Positions 29,379 to 38,460 are shown, numbered from the stretch's first letter. The stretch: DNA of 64,000 bases from Aliiroseovarius sp. S1123 (GCF_023015885.1 NZ_JALKBE010000008.1:1-64000), one strand, 5' to 3'. A program made the numbers and translations. Notes: a model not told the origin generated them from the letters alone.

Positions 29379-30518
29379 ATGAGCAGACAACCCTCGATTT
29401 GGCTGACACCACTGTCCCACCTCAAGACCGAGCGCCCGATGGAGCCGGTCATGTACTTTGCGCCTGCCGTGTTGCAGGCAACCGCGCGTCGCTTTATCGC
29501 CGGATTCGATGGGTTGGTAACCTACGCGGTCAAAGCCAATGATGCGCCTATGGTCCTCGAGAACCTCGTGACGGCTGGTCTGCAAGCCTTTGATGTGGCC
29601 AGCCCAGCCGAGATGCTCGCGCTGCGTGCCGTGTCCCGCGATGTCGAGATGCATTACAACAATCCGGTCCGCTCCCGGTCCGAGATTGCGCAAGCGGTGG
29701 CGCTGAACGTGCAATCCTATTCCGTGGACAGCGCGCGTGAGCTGGACAAGCTGATCGAACAGGTGCCGCCGCAAGGTGTTGAAATCTCGGTCCGTTTGGC
29801 ACTGCCGGTCGATGGCGCCGCCTATAATTTTGGTGCGAAGTTCGGCGCGGATCCCGATCAGGCGGTGGCGCTGCTTCAGCACGCGCAGGCGGCGGGCTTC
29901 ACGCCCTCCATGACGTTCCATCCCGGGACGCAATGCGCCGATCCCTCGGCGTGGGTCGCCTATGTTTCGCAATGTGCCGACGTGGCAAAACGTGCTGGCA
30001 TCCGCTTGCATCGCTTGAACGTGGGCGGAGGGTTTGCCGCCAATCGTGGCATCGCGCCCGATCTTGAAGCGATCTTCCACGCCATTCACGCGGCCGTCGC
30101 GGTCGAGTTTGGTGAAGACGCGCCCGAACTGGTATGCGAACCGGGCCGCGCCATGGTTGCCGAGGCGTTCAGCCTGGCCACCTGTGTGAAAGCCATCCGC
30201 GAAGACGGCGCCGTCTATCTGAATGACGGGATCTACGGCGCATTGTCGGAAGCGCCGTCTATTGGTGTGCCGGACCGGTTGAAAACCGTGCGCGCCGATG
30301 GAGAGTCGCATCAAGGTGCGCTGGAAAAGCGCGTTGTATTCGGGCCGACCTGCGATTCCATCGACCAGTTGCCCGACCCACTGTCGCTTCCTGACGATTT
30401 GGCCGAGGAAGACTATCTCCTGATCGCGGGCATGGGGGCTTACAGTTTTGCGACCGTCACCCGGTTCAACGGCTATGGCGCGATTGAAACCGTGACCGTG
30501 CAGTCGCTGGCGCTTTAG
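29379..30518 (+). CDS. Fold-type III PLP decarboxylase (ornithine/lysine decarboxylase family)
   Basis: A 379-residue alanine-racemase-fold decarboxylase. The PLP lysine is Lys52 in TYAVKAND, the barrel carries FHPGTQC and NVGGGFAAN, and the C-terminal domain has the substrate Cys-Asp pair in GPTCDSID. This is the eukaryotic-type ornithine decarboxylase family, which in alphaproteobacteria makes putrescine (or cadaverine) for polyamines. It is probably controlled by the divergent Lrp-type regulator. Its stop overlaps the convergent thioesterase gene. Confidence 0.9.
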   Translation: MSRQPSIWLTPLSHLKTERPMEPVMYFAPAVLQATARRFIAGFDGLVTYAVKANDAPMVLENLVTAGLQAFDVASPAEMLALRAVSRDVEMHYNNPVRSRSEIAQAVALNVQSYSVDSARELDKLIEQVPPQGVEISVRLALPVDGAAYNFGAKFGADPDQAVALLQHAQAAGFTPSMTFHPGTQCADPSAWVAYVSQCADVAKRAGIRLHRLNVGGGFAANRGIAPDLEAIFHAIHAAVAVEFGEDAPELVCEPGRAMVAEAFSLATCVKAIREDGAVYLNDGIYGALSEAPSIGVPDRLKTVRADGESHQGALEKRVVFGPTCDSIDQLPDPLSLPDDLAEEDYLLIAGMGAYSFATVTRFNGYGAIETVTVQSLAL

Positions 30519-30994
30519 GCAACTTTCATGATGATACAGGTGGTCGAGCCGGTGGCATAAAGTTTGCCATCCTCGACGCCTCGGATCTCGCCATTGGAAA
30601 TCCCGGTGGAACGCCCTGCATGTTGCACCTGTGCCGTGGCCTCGATCAATGTGCCGGGCAGGATCGGGCGCAGAATATTCACCTTGTATTCTAGGGTGGT
30701 GTAAACTGAACCCTTGGGAACGCGGGTCATCACCGCGCAAGCCATCGCGCTGTCCAGAAGCGTGCCGTACCAGCCACCATGAACCGTGCCCATGGGGTTG
30801 CAATGCGCAAATTCCGGGGTGCCGTGGAATGTGACCTTCCCATCTTCGACCGCATGCAGATGATAGTTCAGTGTGGCCCCAATCGGTGGCGCGGGCATGG
30901 TGCCGTTCAGGACGCCTTGCATAAACTCCAACCCCGACATCGAGGCCGTGACGTCAAGGGTTGGCAATTGGTCAAACGAGGTCGCATTCAGCAT
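30515..30994 (-). CDS. PaaI-family hotdog thioesterase
   Basis: A 159-residue hotdog-fold protein. The central helix carries the family pattern NPMGTVHGGWYGTLLDSAMA, with the Asp that activates water in PaaI-type thioesterases. It would hydrolyse an acyl-CoA or aryl-CoA; the substrate is unknown. The ATG at 30994 follows directly on the T-tract of the metF terminator, leaving no room for a normal ribosome binding site. Translation may start further in, for example at the ATG of MSGLEF, 19 codons downstream. Confidence 0.82.
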   Translation of the reverse strand: MLNATSFDQLPTLDVTASMSGLEFMQGVLNGTMPAPPIGATLNYHLHAVEDGKVTFHGTPEFAHCNPMGTVHGGWYGTLLDSAMACAVMTRVPKGSVYTTLEYKVNILRPILPGTLIEATAQVQHAGRSTGISNGEIRGVEDGKLYATGSTTCIIMKVA

Positions 30995-31029
30995 GAAAAA
31001 GCCTTTCCGAAAGGGTGTCCGGAAAGGCT
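30995..31029 (-). terminator. Rho-independent terminator of metF, touching the next start codon
   Basis: AGCCTTTCCG (31000-31009) and CGGAAAGGCT (31020-31029) are perfect ten-base arms with a ten-base loop. On the minus strand the stem is followed by TTTTTC and then at once by the ATG of the thioesterase gene. It is a strong terminator shape about 70 bases after metF. Confidence 0.8.
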
Positions 31030-31099
31030 AGGTGGTGAGTGAGTTCATGCAAGACTTACGCCGGGTCACAGGGATTGTGACGTCGTGGCGTGGTCTCGA

Positions 31100-31966
31100 T
31101 CAGGCAACTTTTGCCAAGCTGACTTGCGGTGTGACGCCCAATGCGTGGGCCACATCGCGGGTCAGGCTGGGTTTGTTCAGCGTATAGAAATGCAGGTTCT
31201 CGACGCCACCATCGATCAGATCCGAGCACAGCTCGGTGCAGATTGCGGTGGCCAGCAGGTCGGTGCGGTCGTCACGTTCTGCCTTGTGGAAGGCATCATC
31301 CAGCCATGTGGGGACCGATGCGCCGCAGCGTTCAGCAAACTTGCGCACACCCTTCCAGTTTTCGATGGGCAGGATGCCGGGGATGATTGGCACGTCGATC
31401 CCGGCCTTCTCGCATTTGTCGCGGAAGCGGAAGAACGTGTCCGCTTCAAAGAAGAACTGCGTAATCGCGGAACCCGCACCCGCATCCACCTTGCGCTTCA
31501 GCCATGCGACATCGGCGTCCAGATCGGCGGCCTCGGGGTGGGGGTCAGGATAGGCGCCCACGCGAATGTGGAAGTCGCTGGTGTTTGCCAAGGCTTCGAT
31601 CAGCTCGACCGAGCTTGCGAAACCGTCTTCGCGGGCGGTGAAGCTATCCGCGCCTTTCGGGGCGTCTCCACGCAGGGCCACGATTTCTTTCACGCCAACG
31701 TCGGCATAGCTTTTCGCAATCGCCAATGTCTCTTCGCGCGAGGCCTCGACGCAGGTCAGATGCGCCGCGACGTTCAGGCCATAGTGCTTGTGGATCGTGC
31801 CAACCGCATCATGGGTCAGTTCACGGGTTGTCCCACCAGCGCCATAAGTGACCGAGACAAAGCTGGGGTCCAGCGGAGCCAGCTGGCGCACGGTTTCCCA
31901 CAGGCGGAACGAAGCGTCCAGCGATTGCGGGGGGAAGAACTCGAACGAGATATTAGGCGTGGTCAT
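31100..31966 (-). CDS. metF: 5,10-methylenetetrahydrofolate reductase
   Basis: A 288-residue flavoprotein that reduces methylene-tetrahydrofolate to methyl-tetrahydrofolate, the methyl donor for methionine synthesis. The N-terminus reads ISFEFFPPQS, and VTYGAGGTTR, HLTCVEASR and ITQFFFEAD are the standard family segments along the barrel. GAGGA lies before the ATG at 31966. It is divergent from metR, with a palindrome in between, so methionine or homocysteine control through MetR is likely. Confidence 0.96.
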   Translation of the reverse strand: MTTPNISFEFFPPQSLDASFRLWETVRQLAPLDPSFVSVTYGAGGTTRELTHDAVGTIHKHYGLNVAAHLTCVEASREETLAIAKSYADVGVKEIVALRGDAPKGADSFTAREDGFASSVELIEALANTSDFHIRVGAYPDPHPEAADLDADVAWLKRKVDAGAGSAITQFFFEADTFFRFRDKCEKAGIDVPIIPGILPIENWKGVRKFAERCGASVPTWLDDAFHKAERDDRTDLLATAICTELCSDLIDGGVENLHFYTLNKPSLTRDVAHALGVTPQVSLAKVA

Positions 31967-32017
31967 GGCATCCTCAGCGGCTGTTTGGCGAAGTTGCCCC
32001 CTTGTGCCTCATGTGTG

Positions 32018-32047
32018 TTTGTGAGACAAATTCATAATTCTCACAAA
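32018..32047. promoter_or_regulatory. Candidate MetR operator between metF and metR
   Basis: TTTGTGAG (32018-32025) and CTCACAAA (32040-32047) form a perfect eight-base inverted repeat with a 14-base centre. Inside it TGAG-N5-TTCA is one base away from the enterobacterial MetR half-site pair TGAA-N5-TTCA. It lies 18 bases before metR and about 50 before metF, suiting control of both. Binding is inferred. Confidence 0.55.
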
Positions 32048-32064
32048 GAACATGAGGATCATGC

Positions 32065-32970
32065 ATGTATATCGAGTTCCGGCATCTGCGCACTGTGCGC
32101 GCCATTCACCATGCGGGGTCTCTGGCGCGGGCCGCGGACATTCTGCACATCACGCAATCCGCGCTAAGCCACCAGATCAAGGGGCTGGAAGAACAGGTCG
32201 GGATGGAGCTGTTTCACCGACGGACCAAACCCATGCGCCTTAGCCCGGCCGGAATGAAGCTGCTTCGGCTGGCCGAGCAGGTATTGCCCGAGATTGACCG
32301 CCTTGAAGAGGAATTTCGCGCGCTGAAGTCAGGCCGCTCGGGCCGGTTGCATATCGCGATTGAATGCCACGCCTGTTTCGACTGGCTGTTTCCGGTGCTG
32401 GACAAGCTGCGCCACGCCTGGCCGGACGTGGATCTGGACATCCGTCAGCGTTTGGCCTTTGACGCGATCGAAGCGCTGCGGCGCGAGGAAGTCGACTTTG
32501 TCATTTCATCGGATCCGGTGGATATGGCGGGCATCACCTTTTCGCCGCTCTTTGCTTACGAGCCGCGGTTCGTCGCTGCGGCAGGACATCGACTGGCGGA
32601 TGAGGACTTTATCGTTGCTGAGGACTTCGAGCAGGAACTTTTGCTGACATACCCGGTAGAGCGCTCGAAAATTGACGTGTTTACAGGGCTTTTGACGCCC
32701 GAACGGGTCGAGCCGCGAGGCCTTAGACAGGTTGAGATGACCGAAGTGATCTTGATGCTGGTCGCCGCCGGACGCGGTGTCGCGGTGTTGCCCGACTGGG
32801 TTTTGGCAGATGTGAAACGCAACCCAGATTTCATCACCAAACCCCTGACCGAAGGCGGTCTGCGCAAGCAGATGTATGCTGCAACCCGGGACGAAGACAC
32901 GATGGTGCCCTTCATGGCGCACATGATCCGGTTGTGCCGCTCGGAACCGGTAAAACTTCAGCGCGGCTGA
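32065..32970 (+). CDS. metR: LysR-family regulator, probably MetR
   Basis: A 301-residue LysR-type regulator. The winged helix-turn-helix is at about residues 5-60 (YIEFRHLRTVRAIHHAGSLA, then LHITQSALSHQIKGLEEQVG), followed by the periplasmic-binding-protein-like effector domain. The divergence from metF and the start MYIEFRHLRTV match MetR of alphaproteobacteria, which responds to homocysteine. GAGGA precedes two overlapping ATGs; the second (32065) is in frame. Confidence 0.88.
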   Translation: MYIEFRHLRTVRAIHHAGSLARAADILHITQSALSHQIKGLEEQVGMELFHRRTKPMRLSPAGMKLLRLAEQVLPEIDRLEEEFRALKSGRSGRLHIAIECHACFDWLFPVLDKLRHAWPDVDLDIRQRLAFDAIEALRREEVDFVISSDPVDMAGITFSPLFAYEPRFVAAAGHRLADEDFIVAEDFEQELLLTYPVERSKIDVFTGLLTPERVEPRGLRQVEMTEVILMLVAAGRGVAVLPDWVLADVKRNPDFITKPLTEGGLRKQMYAATRDEDTMVPFMAHMIRLCRSEPVKLQRG

Positions 32971-33041
32971 CGTCCTTTCAGGCTTGGCAAACAAGGCTTA
33001 CGGGCGTATACGCGCCGTTTGAAACATCAGGAGTCCTTTCC

Positions 33042-33827
33042 ATGCAAGGCAGTGCAAATCTGAACGTTATGATCAAGGCAGCCCGCAAGGCTGGCCGCAG
33101 CCTTGTGAAGGACTTTCGCGAGGTCGAGAACCTGCAGGTCTCGATGAAGGGCGCTGGCGACTTTGTGTCTAAAGCTGACATTGCTGCCGAACAGATTATC
33201 CGTGACGAACTGATGGAAGCGCGTCCGAACTATGGCTGGCTGGCTGAAGAAGGCGGCGCGGCCGAGGGCAAGGACCCGACCCGTCGCTGGATCGTGGATC
33301 CGCTGGATGGCACCACCAACTTCCTGCACGGCCTGCCGCACTGGGCGATTTCCATCGCGCTGGAGCACAAAGGCGAAATCGTCGCCGGTGTGGTCTATGA
33401 CGCTGCCAAGGACGAGATGTTCTATGCAGAAAAAGGCGAGGGCGCCTGGCTAAACCAAAGCCGTTTGCGTGTGTCGGGCCGTTCGCGCCTGATCGAGTGC
33501 ATCTTTGCAACCGGTCTGCCCTTCGGCGGCCGCGCCGATCTGCCGGTAACACTTCAGGATCTGGCTCGCATTCTACCCTCTTGTGCCGGTGTACGCCGCT
33601 TTGGCTCTGCCGCTCTGGATTTGGCCTATGTCGCCGCCGGGCGCTATGACGGCTACTGGGAACGCAGCCTGAATGCGTGGGATATTGCCGCCGGATTGCT
33701 GATCGTCAAAGAGGCAGGTGGGATGGTTGAGCCGGTTGAGGGTGAAACAATCCTGGATAGTGGAAGTATTGTTGCTGCTAACGAACCAATTTTTGAGAAA
33801 TTCGACAATTTGGTGAAAAACCTATAA
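33042..33827 (+). CDS. suhB: Inositol-1-monophosphatase family protein
   Basis: A 261-residue magnesium-dependent phosphatase. The metal sites are Glu70 (LAEEGG), DPLDGTTNF at 86-94 and WDIAAG near residue 205. It hydrolyses inositol 1-phosphate and related sugar phosphates; the SuhB members also affect rRNA transcription in Escherichia coli. AGGAG lies eight bases before the ATG at 33042, which I prefer to longer in-frame extensions that would overlap the end of metR. Confidence 0.92.
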   Translation: MQGSANLNVMIKAARKAGRSLVKDFREVENLQVSMKGAGDFVSKADIAAEQIIRDELMEARPNYGWLAEEGGAAEGKDPTRRWIVDPLDGTTNFLHGLPHWAISIALEHKGEIVAGVVYDAAKDEMFYAEKGEGAWLNQSRLRVSGRSRLIECIFATGLPFGGRADLPVTLQDLARILPSCAGVRRFGSAALDLAYVAAGRYDGYWERSLNAWDIAAGLLIVKEAGGMVEPVEGETILDSGSIVAANEPIFEKFDNLVKNL

Positions 33828-33901
33828 TATGATCGAGCTCTGGGCTCGGATTTAATGTAGCCTGACATATTTGTGCCGTAAACTTCGCTAAAGAGTAGAT
33901 C

Positions 33902-34105
33902 ATGTTTATGTTGCCGCTCATATATCCCAGATTCGCGCGCTTTGCTCGCAGCGAAGATGGTGCCGTGACCGTCGATTGGGTTGCGCTGACTGCTGCCGTC
34001 CTGATGATTGGTCTGTTTGCCGGGTTTACTGTTAGTTCAAGTGTACCTGAGCTCGCGAACAAGATCAGTGAAGTCGTGTCGAAACAGCCGGTTGGCCCGA
34101 ACTAA
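33902..34105 (+). CDS. Tiny Flp-pilin-like membrane protein
   Basis: A 67-residue protein. RFARSEDGAVTVDWVALTAA followed by a hydrophobic stretch (about residues 26-47) resembles class IVb Flp prepilins, which have a short basic leader, a cut after Gly, and a hydrophobic helix starting near a Glu or Asp. Here the cut would fall after DG in SEDGAVTVDW, and the fifth residue is Asp rather than Glu. No tad or cpa assembly genes are nearby. It may be an orphan pilin or an unrelated small membrane protein. Confidence 0.65.
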   Translation: MFMLPLIYPRFARFARSEDGAVTVDWVALTAAVLMIGLFAGFTVSSSVPELANKISEVVSKQPVGPN

Positions 34106-34180
34106 GTCTCACGCGCATTTTCTCACTTAGCTAAGCGCAGTATAGCTGGGCGTGTTCGGCTGGCCACATTCGCTTTACAT

Positions 34181-34930
34181 TCAACGCTTGCGTCGTCCGG
34201 TCCGGGGAATGCTGGTCCGGGTTAGCTTGTATTTCGCCTCGGGATGATCGGGGTGGCCATCTGTGCGCGACCAGAAGCGCTGAGCGCCAAGCCGTAGCCA
34301 GAGCGGCAGGATCAAGGCAAACCCAGCGATAAAGCCTCCGGCATGGGCCCAGTGCGCAACACCTCCGCCTTCGACCCCAAGGGTTGATACGCCGTTGAAC
34401 AGCTGTAATCCAAACCAGACCAGTAGGGCGACCCAGGCGGGGATGGGGATGATCTTGAAGATGATCACGATGATGAACAGCACATCGACCTTCGCCTTGG
34501 GAAACAGCAGCAAATAACCTCCCATCACGCCGGCAATTGCTCCTGACGCGCCGATCATGGGCACAGAGCTGCCCGGATCCGTTGCGAATTGCAGAAGGGC
34601 TGCGGCAATTCCTGTGGCCAGATAAAACAGCAGGATGAGGACATGGCCCAGCATGTCCTCTAGATTGTCCCCGAAGATCCACAGAAACAGCATATTGCCC
34701 GCGAAATGCATGAAGCCGCCATGCAGGAACATCGAGGTGATGAGTGTTTCCAGCCCAAAGCCATGTAACAGGCGGGCGGGGATCATGCCGAAATCGATGA
34801 AGACCTGCGTCGCGGCTGCGGTTTCATAGAGCGGCCACATATAAAGAAAAACCACCGTGTTCACCGCCAGCAGGGCATAGGTGACAAAGGGTACACGCTC
34901 GGATGGGTTGTGATCGCGAATGGGGAACAT
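34181..34930 (-). CDS. Rhomboid family intramembrane serine protease
   Basis: A protein of about 249 residues with six to seven membrane helices. The catalytic pair is Ser129 in IGASGAIAG and His196 in HWAHAGGF; the conserved HFAGNMLFLWIFGDN at 75-89 is also present. It cuts membrane proteins within or near the bilayer; substrates are unknown. I chose the ATG at 34930, because a start nine codons upstream would lie inside the hairpin at 34936-34968. It follows putA on the same strand by about 50 bases. Confidence 0.92.
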   Translation of the reverse strand: MFPIRDHNPSERVPFVTYALLAVNTVVFLYMWPLYETAAATQVFIDFGMIPARLLHGFGLETLITSMFLHGGFMHFAGNMLFLWIFGDNLEDMLGHVLILLFYLATGIAAALLQFATDPGSSVPMIGASGAIAGVMGGYLLLFPKAKVDVLFIIVIIFKIIPIPAWVALLVWFGLQLFNGVSTLGVEGGGVAHWAHAGGFIAGFALILPLWLRLGAQRFWSRTDGHPDHPEAKYKLTRTSIPRTGRRKR

Positions 34931-34935
34931 GGGCT

Positions 34936-34968
34936 GACTTGACCCGATGCACGTCACCGGGTCAAGTC
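34936..34968 (-). terminator. Strong hairpin between putA and the rhomboid gene
   Basis: GACTTGACCCG (34936-34946) and CGGGTCAAGTC (34958-34968) are perfect eleven-base arms around an eleven-base loop. No T-tract follows on the minus strand. The hairpin ends five bases before the rhomboid start codon and would cover its ribosome binding site. It may end putA transcripts, protect them, or limit rhomboid translation. Confidence 0.6.
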
Positions 34969-34977
34969 GCTGGCGTG

Positions 34978-37900
34978 TCAGGCCTTGGTTTGGGCCAGCA
35001 TCAGCAGCTCGGCATTGCCGCCCGAGGCGGTTGTGTCGACGCAGAGGTGACGTTCATGGGTCACCGTTTCGGCCGTTGGCATGCCGGTGATCAATGGCAG
35101 GATTGCACCGGGACGCTTGGCTAGCGCGGTGACGATCTGACGAGCCACCTCATCGGTTCCCCAGAAGATCACGCCGCCGATTCCGTCGATCCCTTCCAGT
35201 GTGTCGCGAGCTAGATTGGGGGCCAGAACGGCGGTGCCGCCAAGGGCTTCGATGGCCTGTTTCTGGGCTTCAGCCGCCGCAACGCCCGGTCCTATGCACA
35301 AGAACGGTTCACGTGGGTGGACGGACAATTGGTTCAACTCTCCGGTCGGGCCGGGCAGGCGGGAGGACGAGAGGGTCGCGTTGCTCTGCGCTTGGGCGAT
35401 CAAATTGGCCAGCTTGTCTGCGTCGGGCGCAGCCGTGCCGTCTTCTTCATGCCGATCGGCCAAAGCCGCTTGGCAAAAACGATCCATATACATCGGGCCA
35501 CCCGCTTTCGGGCCGGTACCCGACAGGCCTTCACCGCCGAAGGGCTGCGAGCCAACAATGGCACCAATCTGGTTGCGGTTCACATAGGCGTTGCCCACAT
35601 GCATCCGGTCACAGACATGCTGCACGCGGTCGTCGATGCGGGTGTGCAGGCCGAAGGTCAGGCCGTATCCCGTGGCGTTGATCGCGTCGATTACCTGATC
35701 CAACTCATGTGCCTTGAAGGTGGCGATGTGCAGGACCGGGCCAAAAATCTCGCGCTTCATGTCCTCGATCCCTTTCACGCGGATCAGGGTCGGGGCGATG
35801 AAGAAGCCGCCTTCGGGCGCGGTCAATTCGTGCGCGATGCGGCCCTCGGCTCGGGCGGCGTCCACATAGGTCTTGATGCCTTGGAAGGCTTCGTCATCGA
35901 TCACCGGGCCAAGGTCAGTGTGCAGATGCCACGGATCATCCTGCTTCAGTTCGTTCATCGCGCCGACCAGCATGTCAGTCATGGCTTCGGCCACATCTTC
36001 TTGCACATAAAGGCACCGCAGGGCCGAACAGCGCTGGCCCGCCGATTGGAAGCTCGAGGCCACGATGTCGCGCACCGCTTGTTCGGGCAGGGCGGTACTG
36101 TCCACGATCATCGCGTTCAAGCCGCCGGTTTCTGCGATCAAAGGGGCCGAGGGCGCCATGTTTGCCGCCATGGCGCGGCGGATGATCTGCGCGGTTTCGG
36201 TCGAGCCGGTGAAGGCCACACCGCCAATGCGCGGGTCCGAGGTCAGGGCCGCGCCGACCGTTGCGCCGTCACCGGGCAGAAGCTGCAGCACGTCAGTTGG
36301 AACACCCGCCTGATGTAGCAGTTTCACCGCCGCGTGGGCGATCAATCCGGTCTGTTCGGCAGGTTTTGCCAAGACGCCGTTGCCCACGGACAAGGCCCCT
36401 GCGATCTGACCGGTGAAGATGGCCAGCGGGAAGTTCCACGGTGAAATGCAGGTGAACAGGCCCACGGGCGCGCGGGTGTGATCCTCCACGCGGCTGGCGT
36501 AGTAGCGCAGGAAATCAACGGCTTCGCGCAGCTCTCCCATACAATCCAGCCAGATTTTCCCCGCCTCACGCGATAGGAGCGCAAAGAAGAGGCCGAGGTT
36601 CTCTTCGTACAGATCCGCCGCGCGGTTCAGCACTTTGGCGCGTTCGGACGGGGTGGCGTCCCACGCCTTGGCAGAGGTCAAAGCCGTTTCCACATCCTCG
36701 GCGCTGGCCGATGTGATCTGGCCAATTGGCGCGTGGGTCGAGGGGTTTTTGACCGTGACAACCGGCCCGCCGTTCGGTGTGCCCGCGATCAGCGGTGCAC
36801 CGGCGAAGTCCGTGTCGGCAAATGCTCCGCGCGCGGTCTCGATCTGAGCCAGATGCGGGTCATAGGTCAGGTCCAACCCCATCGAGTTCTTGCGCGCGCC
36901 GAAAAGCTCGGGCCCGGTGGGGACGTGCGGTGCATCAACGGCGAGGGTATCGAACGGGCAGGCGGCAACTTCCTCGGGTGTGACGCTTTCGTCAACGATC
37001 TGGTTTACGAAGGAACTGTTCGCGCCGTTTTCCAGCAGTCGGCGTACCAGATAGGCCAGCAGGTCGCGATGCGCGCCGACGGGGGCATAGATGCGGCAGC
37101 GGGTGTCGTTTGCGTCCATGATGATCTGGTGCAGACGCTCGCCCATGCCATGCAGGCGCTGGAATTCATAAGCCTGCGTATCAACGCCCGAAGTTTGCGC
37201 AATGTCCAGAATGGCCGCGGCAGTATGGGCGTTATGGGTGGCGAATTGCGGATAGATACGGTCGGTCAGGCCCAGAAGCTTCTTGGCGTTGGCGATATAG
37301 CTGACATCGGTGGCGACTTTGCGGGTGAAAACCGGGAAACCCTCCAACCCCTCAACTTGGGCGCGCTTGATCTCGCTGTCCCAATAGGCGCCTTTCACCA
37401 GACGGACCATAATCTTGCGATCCAGTCTGGTGGCAGTCTGATGCAGCCAGTCGATCACGGCGCCCGCGCGGTGGCCATAGGCCTGCACCACGACGCCAAA
37501 CCCGTCCCATCCGGCCAGCGCCGGGTCTTCCAGAACCTTCTCGATCACGTCCAGAGAGATTTGCAGGCGGTCGGCTTCCTCGGCGTCGATGTTGAAGCCC
37601 ATTCCAGCCGATTTCGCCAGCTGCGCAAGGGCCGAGACGCGGGGAACCAGCGTCTCGATCACCCGCTTGTGCTGGGCACGCTCATAGCGGGCAAAGAGCG
37701 CAGACAGCTTAACCGAGATGCCGGGGTTCGACCGGATGTCGTCCGAGGTGCAGGCGCCCGCGATCTCGGAAATTGCCTTGGCATAGGCCATCTGATAGCG
37801 CCGCGCGTCGCTGTCTGTCAGGGCCGCTTCACCCAGCATGTCGTAGGAATAGGTGAACCCTTTTTCTTCCATCTTGGACCCGCGCTTCATCGCGGCTCCG

Positions 37901-38421
37901 ATGGTTTCGCCCAGCACGAATTGGCTGCCCATTTCCTTCATGGCGCGGCCAACAGCGGTGCGGATGACGGGTTCGCCCAGACGTTTCACGGCCCCACGCA
38001 GGGCACCGGCGATGCCCGGCTCGCGGTCTTCAAGAACCTTTCCGGTCAGAAGCAGCGCCCAGGTCGAGGCGTTCACCAGAGACGAGGACGAGCGGCCCAG
38101 ATGCTTGCCCCAATCGGACGGCGCGATCTTGTCTTCAATCAGCGCGTCGATGGTTTCGGCGTCCGGTACGCGCAGTAGAGCCTCGGCCAGACACATCAGC
38201 GCGATGCCTTCGTCGGTGGACAGGCCGTATTCGGCCAGAAAGACCTCCATCAAGCCGGGATCCGAGCTTTCACGGATGGCGCGCACCAGCTTGGCACCAC
38301 TGTCGGCAATCCGCGCGCGATCAGTGTTAGACAGGTTGGCCGCATCCACAAGGTCGGCGATATGGCGCTCTTCATCCGTATAGGCGAGGTCATCAATCAA
38401 TGTGCGCAGATCAGTGGTCAT
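34978..38421 (-). CDS. putA: Bifunctional proline dehydrogenase / P5C dehydrogenase
   Basis: A protein of about 1147 residues that oxidises proline to glutamate. The N-terminal half is the FAD proline dehydrogenase barrel (RLVKGAYWDSEIKRAQ near residue 320). The second half is an aldehyde dehydrogenase with AETGGLNAM and the catalytic Cys798 in SAGQRCSA. About 150 further residues close the substrate channel. Unlike Escherichia coli PutA there is no ribbon-helix-helix domain at the N-terminus, so it cannot repress itself; the divergent putR takes that role. The ATG at 38421 has a GGAGA ribosome binding site. Confidence 0.95.
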   Translation of the reverse strand: MTTDLRTLIDDLAYTDEERHIADLVDAANLSNTDRARIADSGAKLVRAIRESSDPGLMEVFLAEYGLSTDEGIALMCLAEALLRVPDAETIDALIEDKIAPSDWGKHLGRSSSSLVNASTWALLLTGKVLEDREPGIAGALRGAVKRLGEPVIRTAVGRAMKEMGSQFVLGETIGAAMKRGSKMEEKGFTYSYDMLGEAALTDSDARRYQMAYAKAISEIAGACTSDDIRSNPGISVKLSALFARYERAQHKRVIETLVPRVSALAQLAKSAGMGFNIDAEEADRLQISLDVIEKVLEDPALAGWDGFGVVVQAYGHRAGAVIDWLHQTATRLDRKIMVRLVKGAYWDSEIKRAQVEGLEGFPVFTRKVATDVSYIANAKKLLGLTDRIYPQFATHNAHTAAAILDIAQTSGVDTQAYEFQRLHGMGERLHQIIMDANDTRCRIYAPVGAHRDLLAYLVRRLLENGANSSFVNQIVDESVTPEEVAACPFDTLAVDAPHVPTGPELFGARKNSMGLDLTYDPHLAQIETARGAFADTDFAGAPLIAGTPNGGPVVTVKNPSTHAPIGQITSASAEDVETALTSAKAWDATPSERAKVLNRAADLYEENLGLFFALLSREAGKIWLDCMGELREAVDFLRYYASRVEDHTRAPVGLFTCISPWNFPLAIFTGQIAGALSVGNGVLAKPAEQTGLIAHAAVKLLHQAGVPTDVLQLLPGDGATVGAALTSDPRIGGVAFTGSTETAQIIRRAMAANMAPSAPLIAETGGLNAMIVDSTALPEQAVRDIVASSFQSAGQRCSALRCLYVQEDVAEAMTDMLVGAMNELKQDDPWHLHTDLGPVIDDEAFQGIKTYVDAARAEGRIAHELTAPEGGFFIAPTLIRVKGIEDMKREIFGPVLHIATFKAHELDQVIDAINATGYGLTFGLHTRIDDRVQHVCDRMHVGNAYVNRNQIGAIVGSQPFGGEGLSGTGPKAGGPMYMDRFCQAALADRHEEDGTAAPDADKLANLIAQAQSNATLSSSRLPGPTGELNQLSVHPREPFLCIGPGVAAAEAQKQAIEALGGTAVLAPNLARDTLEGIDGIGGVIFWGTDEVARQIVTALAKRPGAILPLITGMPTAETVTHERHLCVDTTASGGNAELLMLAQTKA

Positions 38422-38460
38422 GCGGATCTCCATGCTTACCGTTGTGACCATCATATCCCA

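Noticed and set aside
29259-30803. 514-codon frame on the minus strand across the decarboxylase
   Set aside because: It covers the PLP decarboxylase and part of the thioesterase and has no domain or ribosome binding site.
36733-38178. 481-codon frame opposite putA
   Set aside because: Antisense to a well-supported PutA, with shadow-like composition and no start signal.
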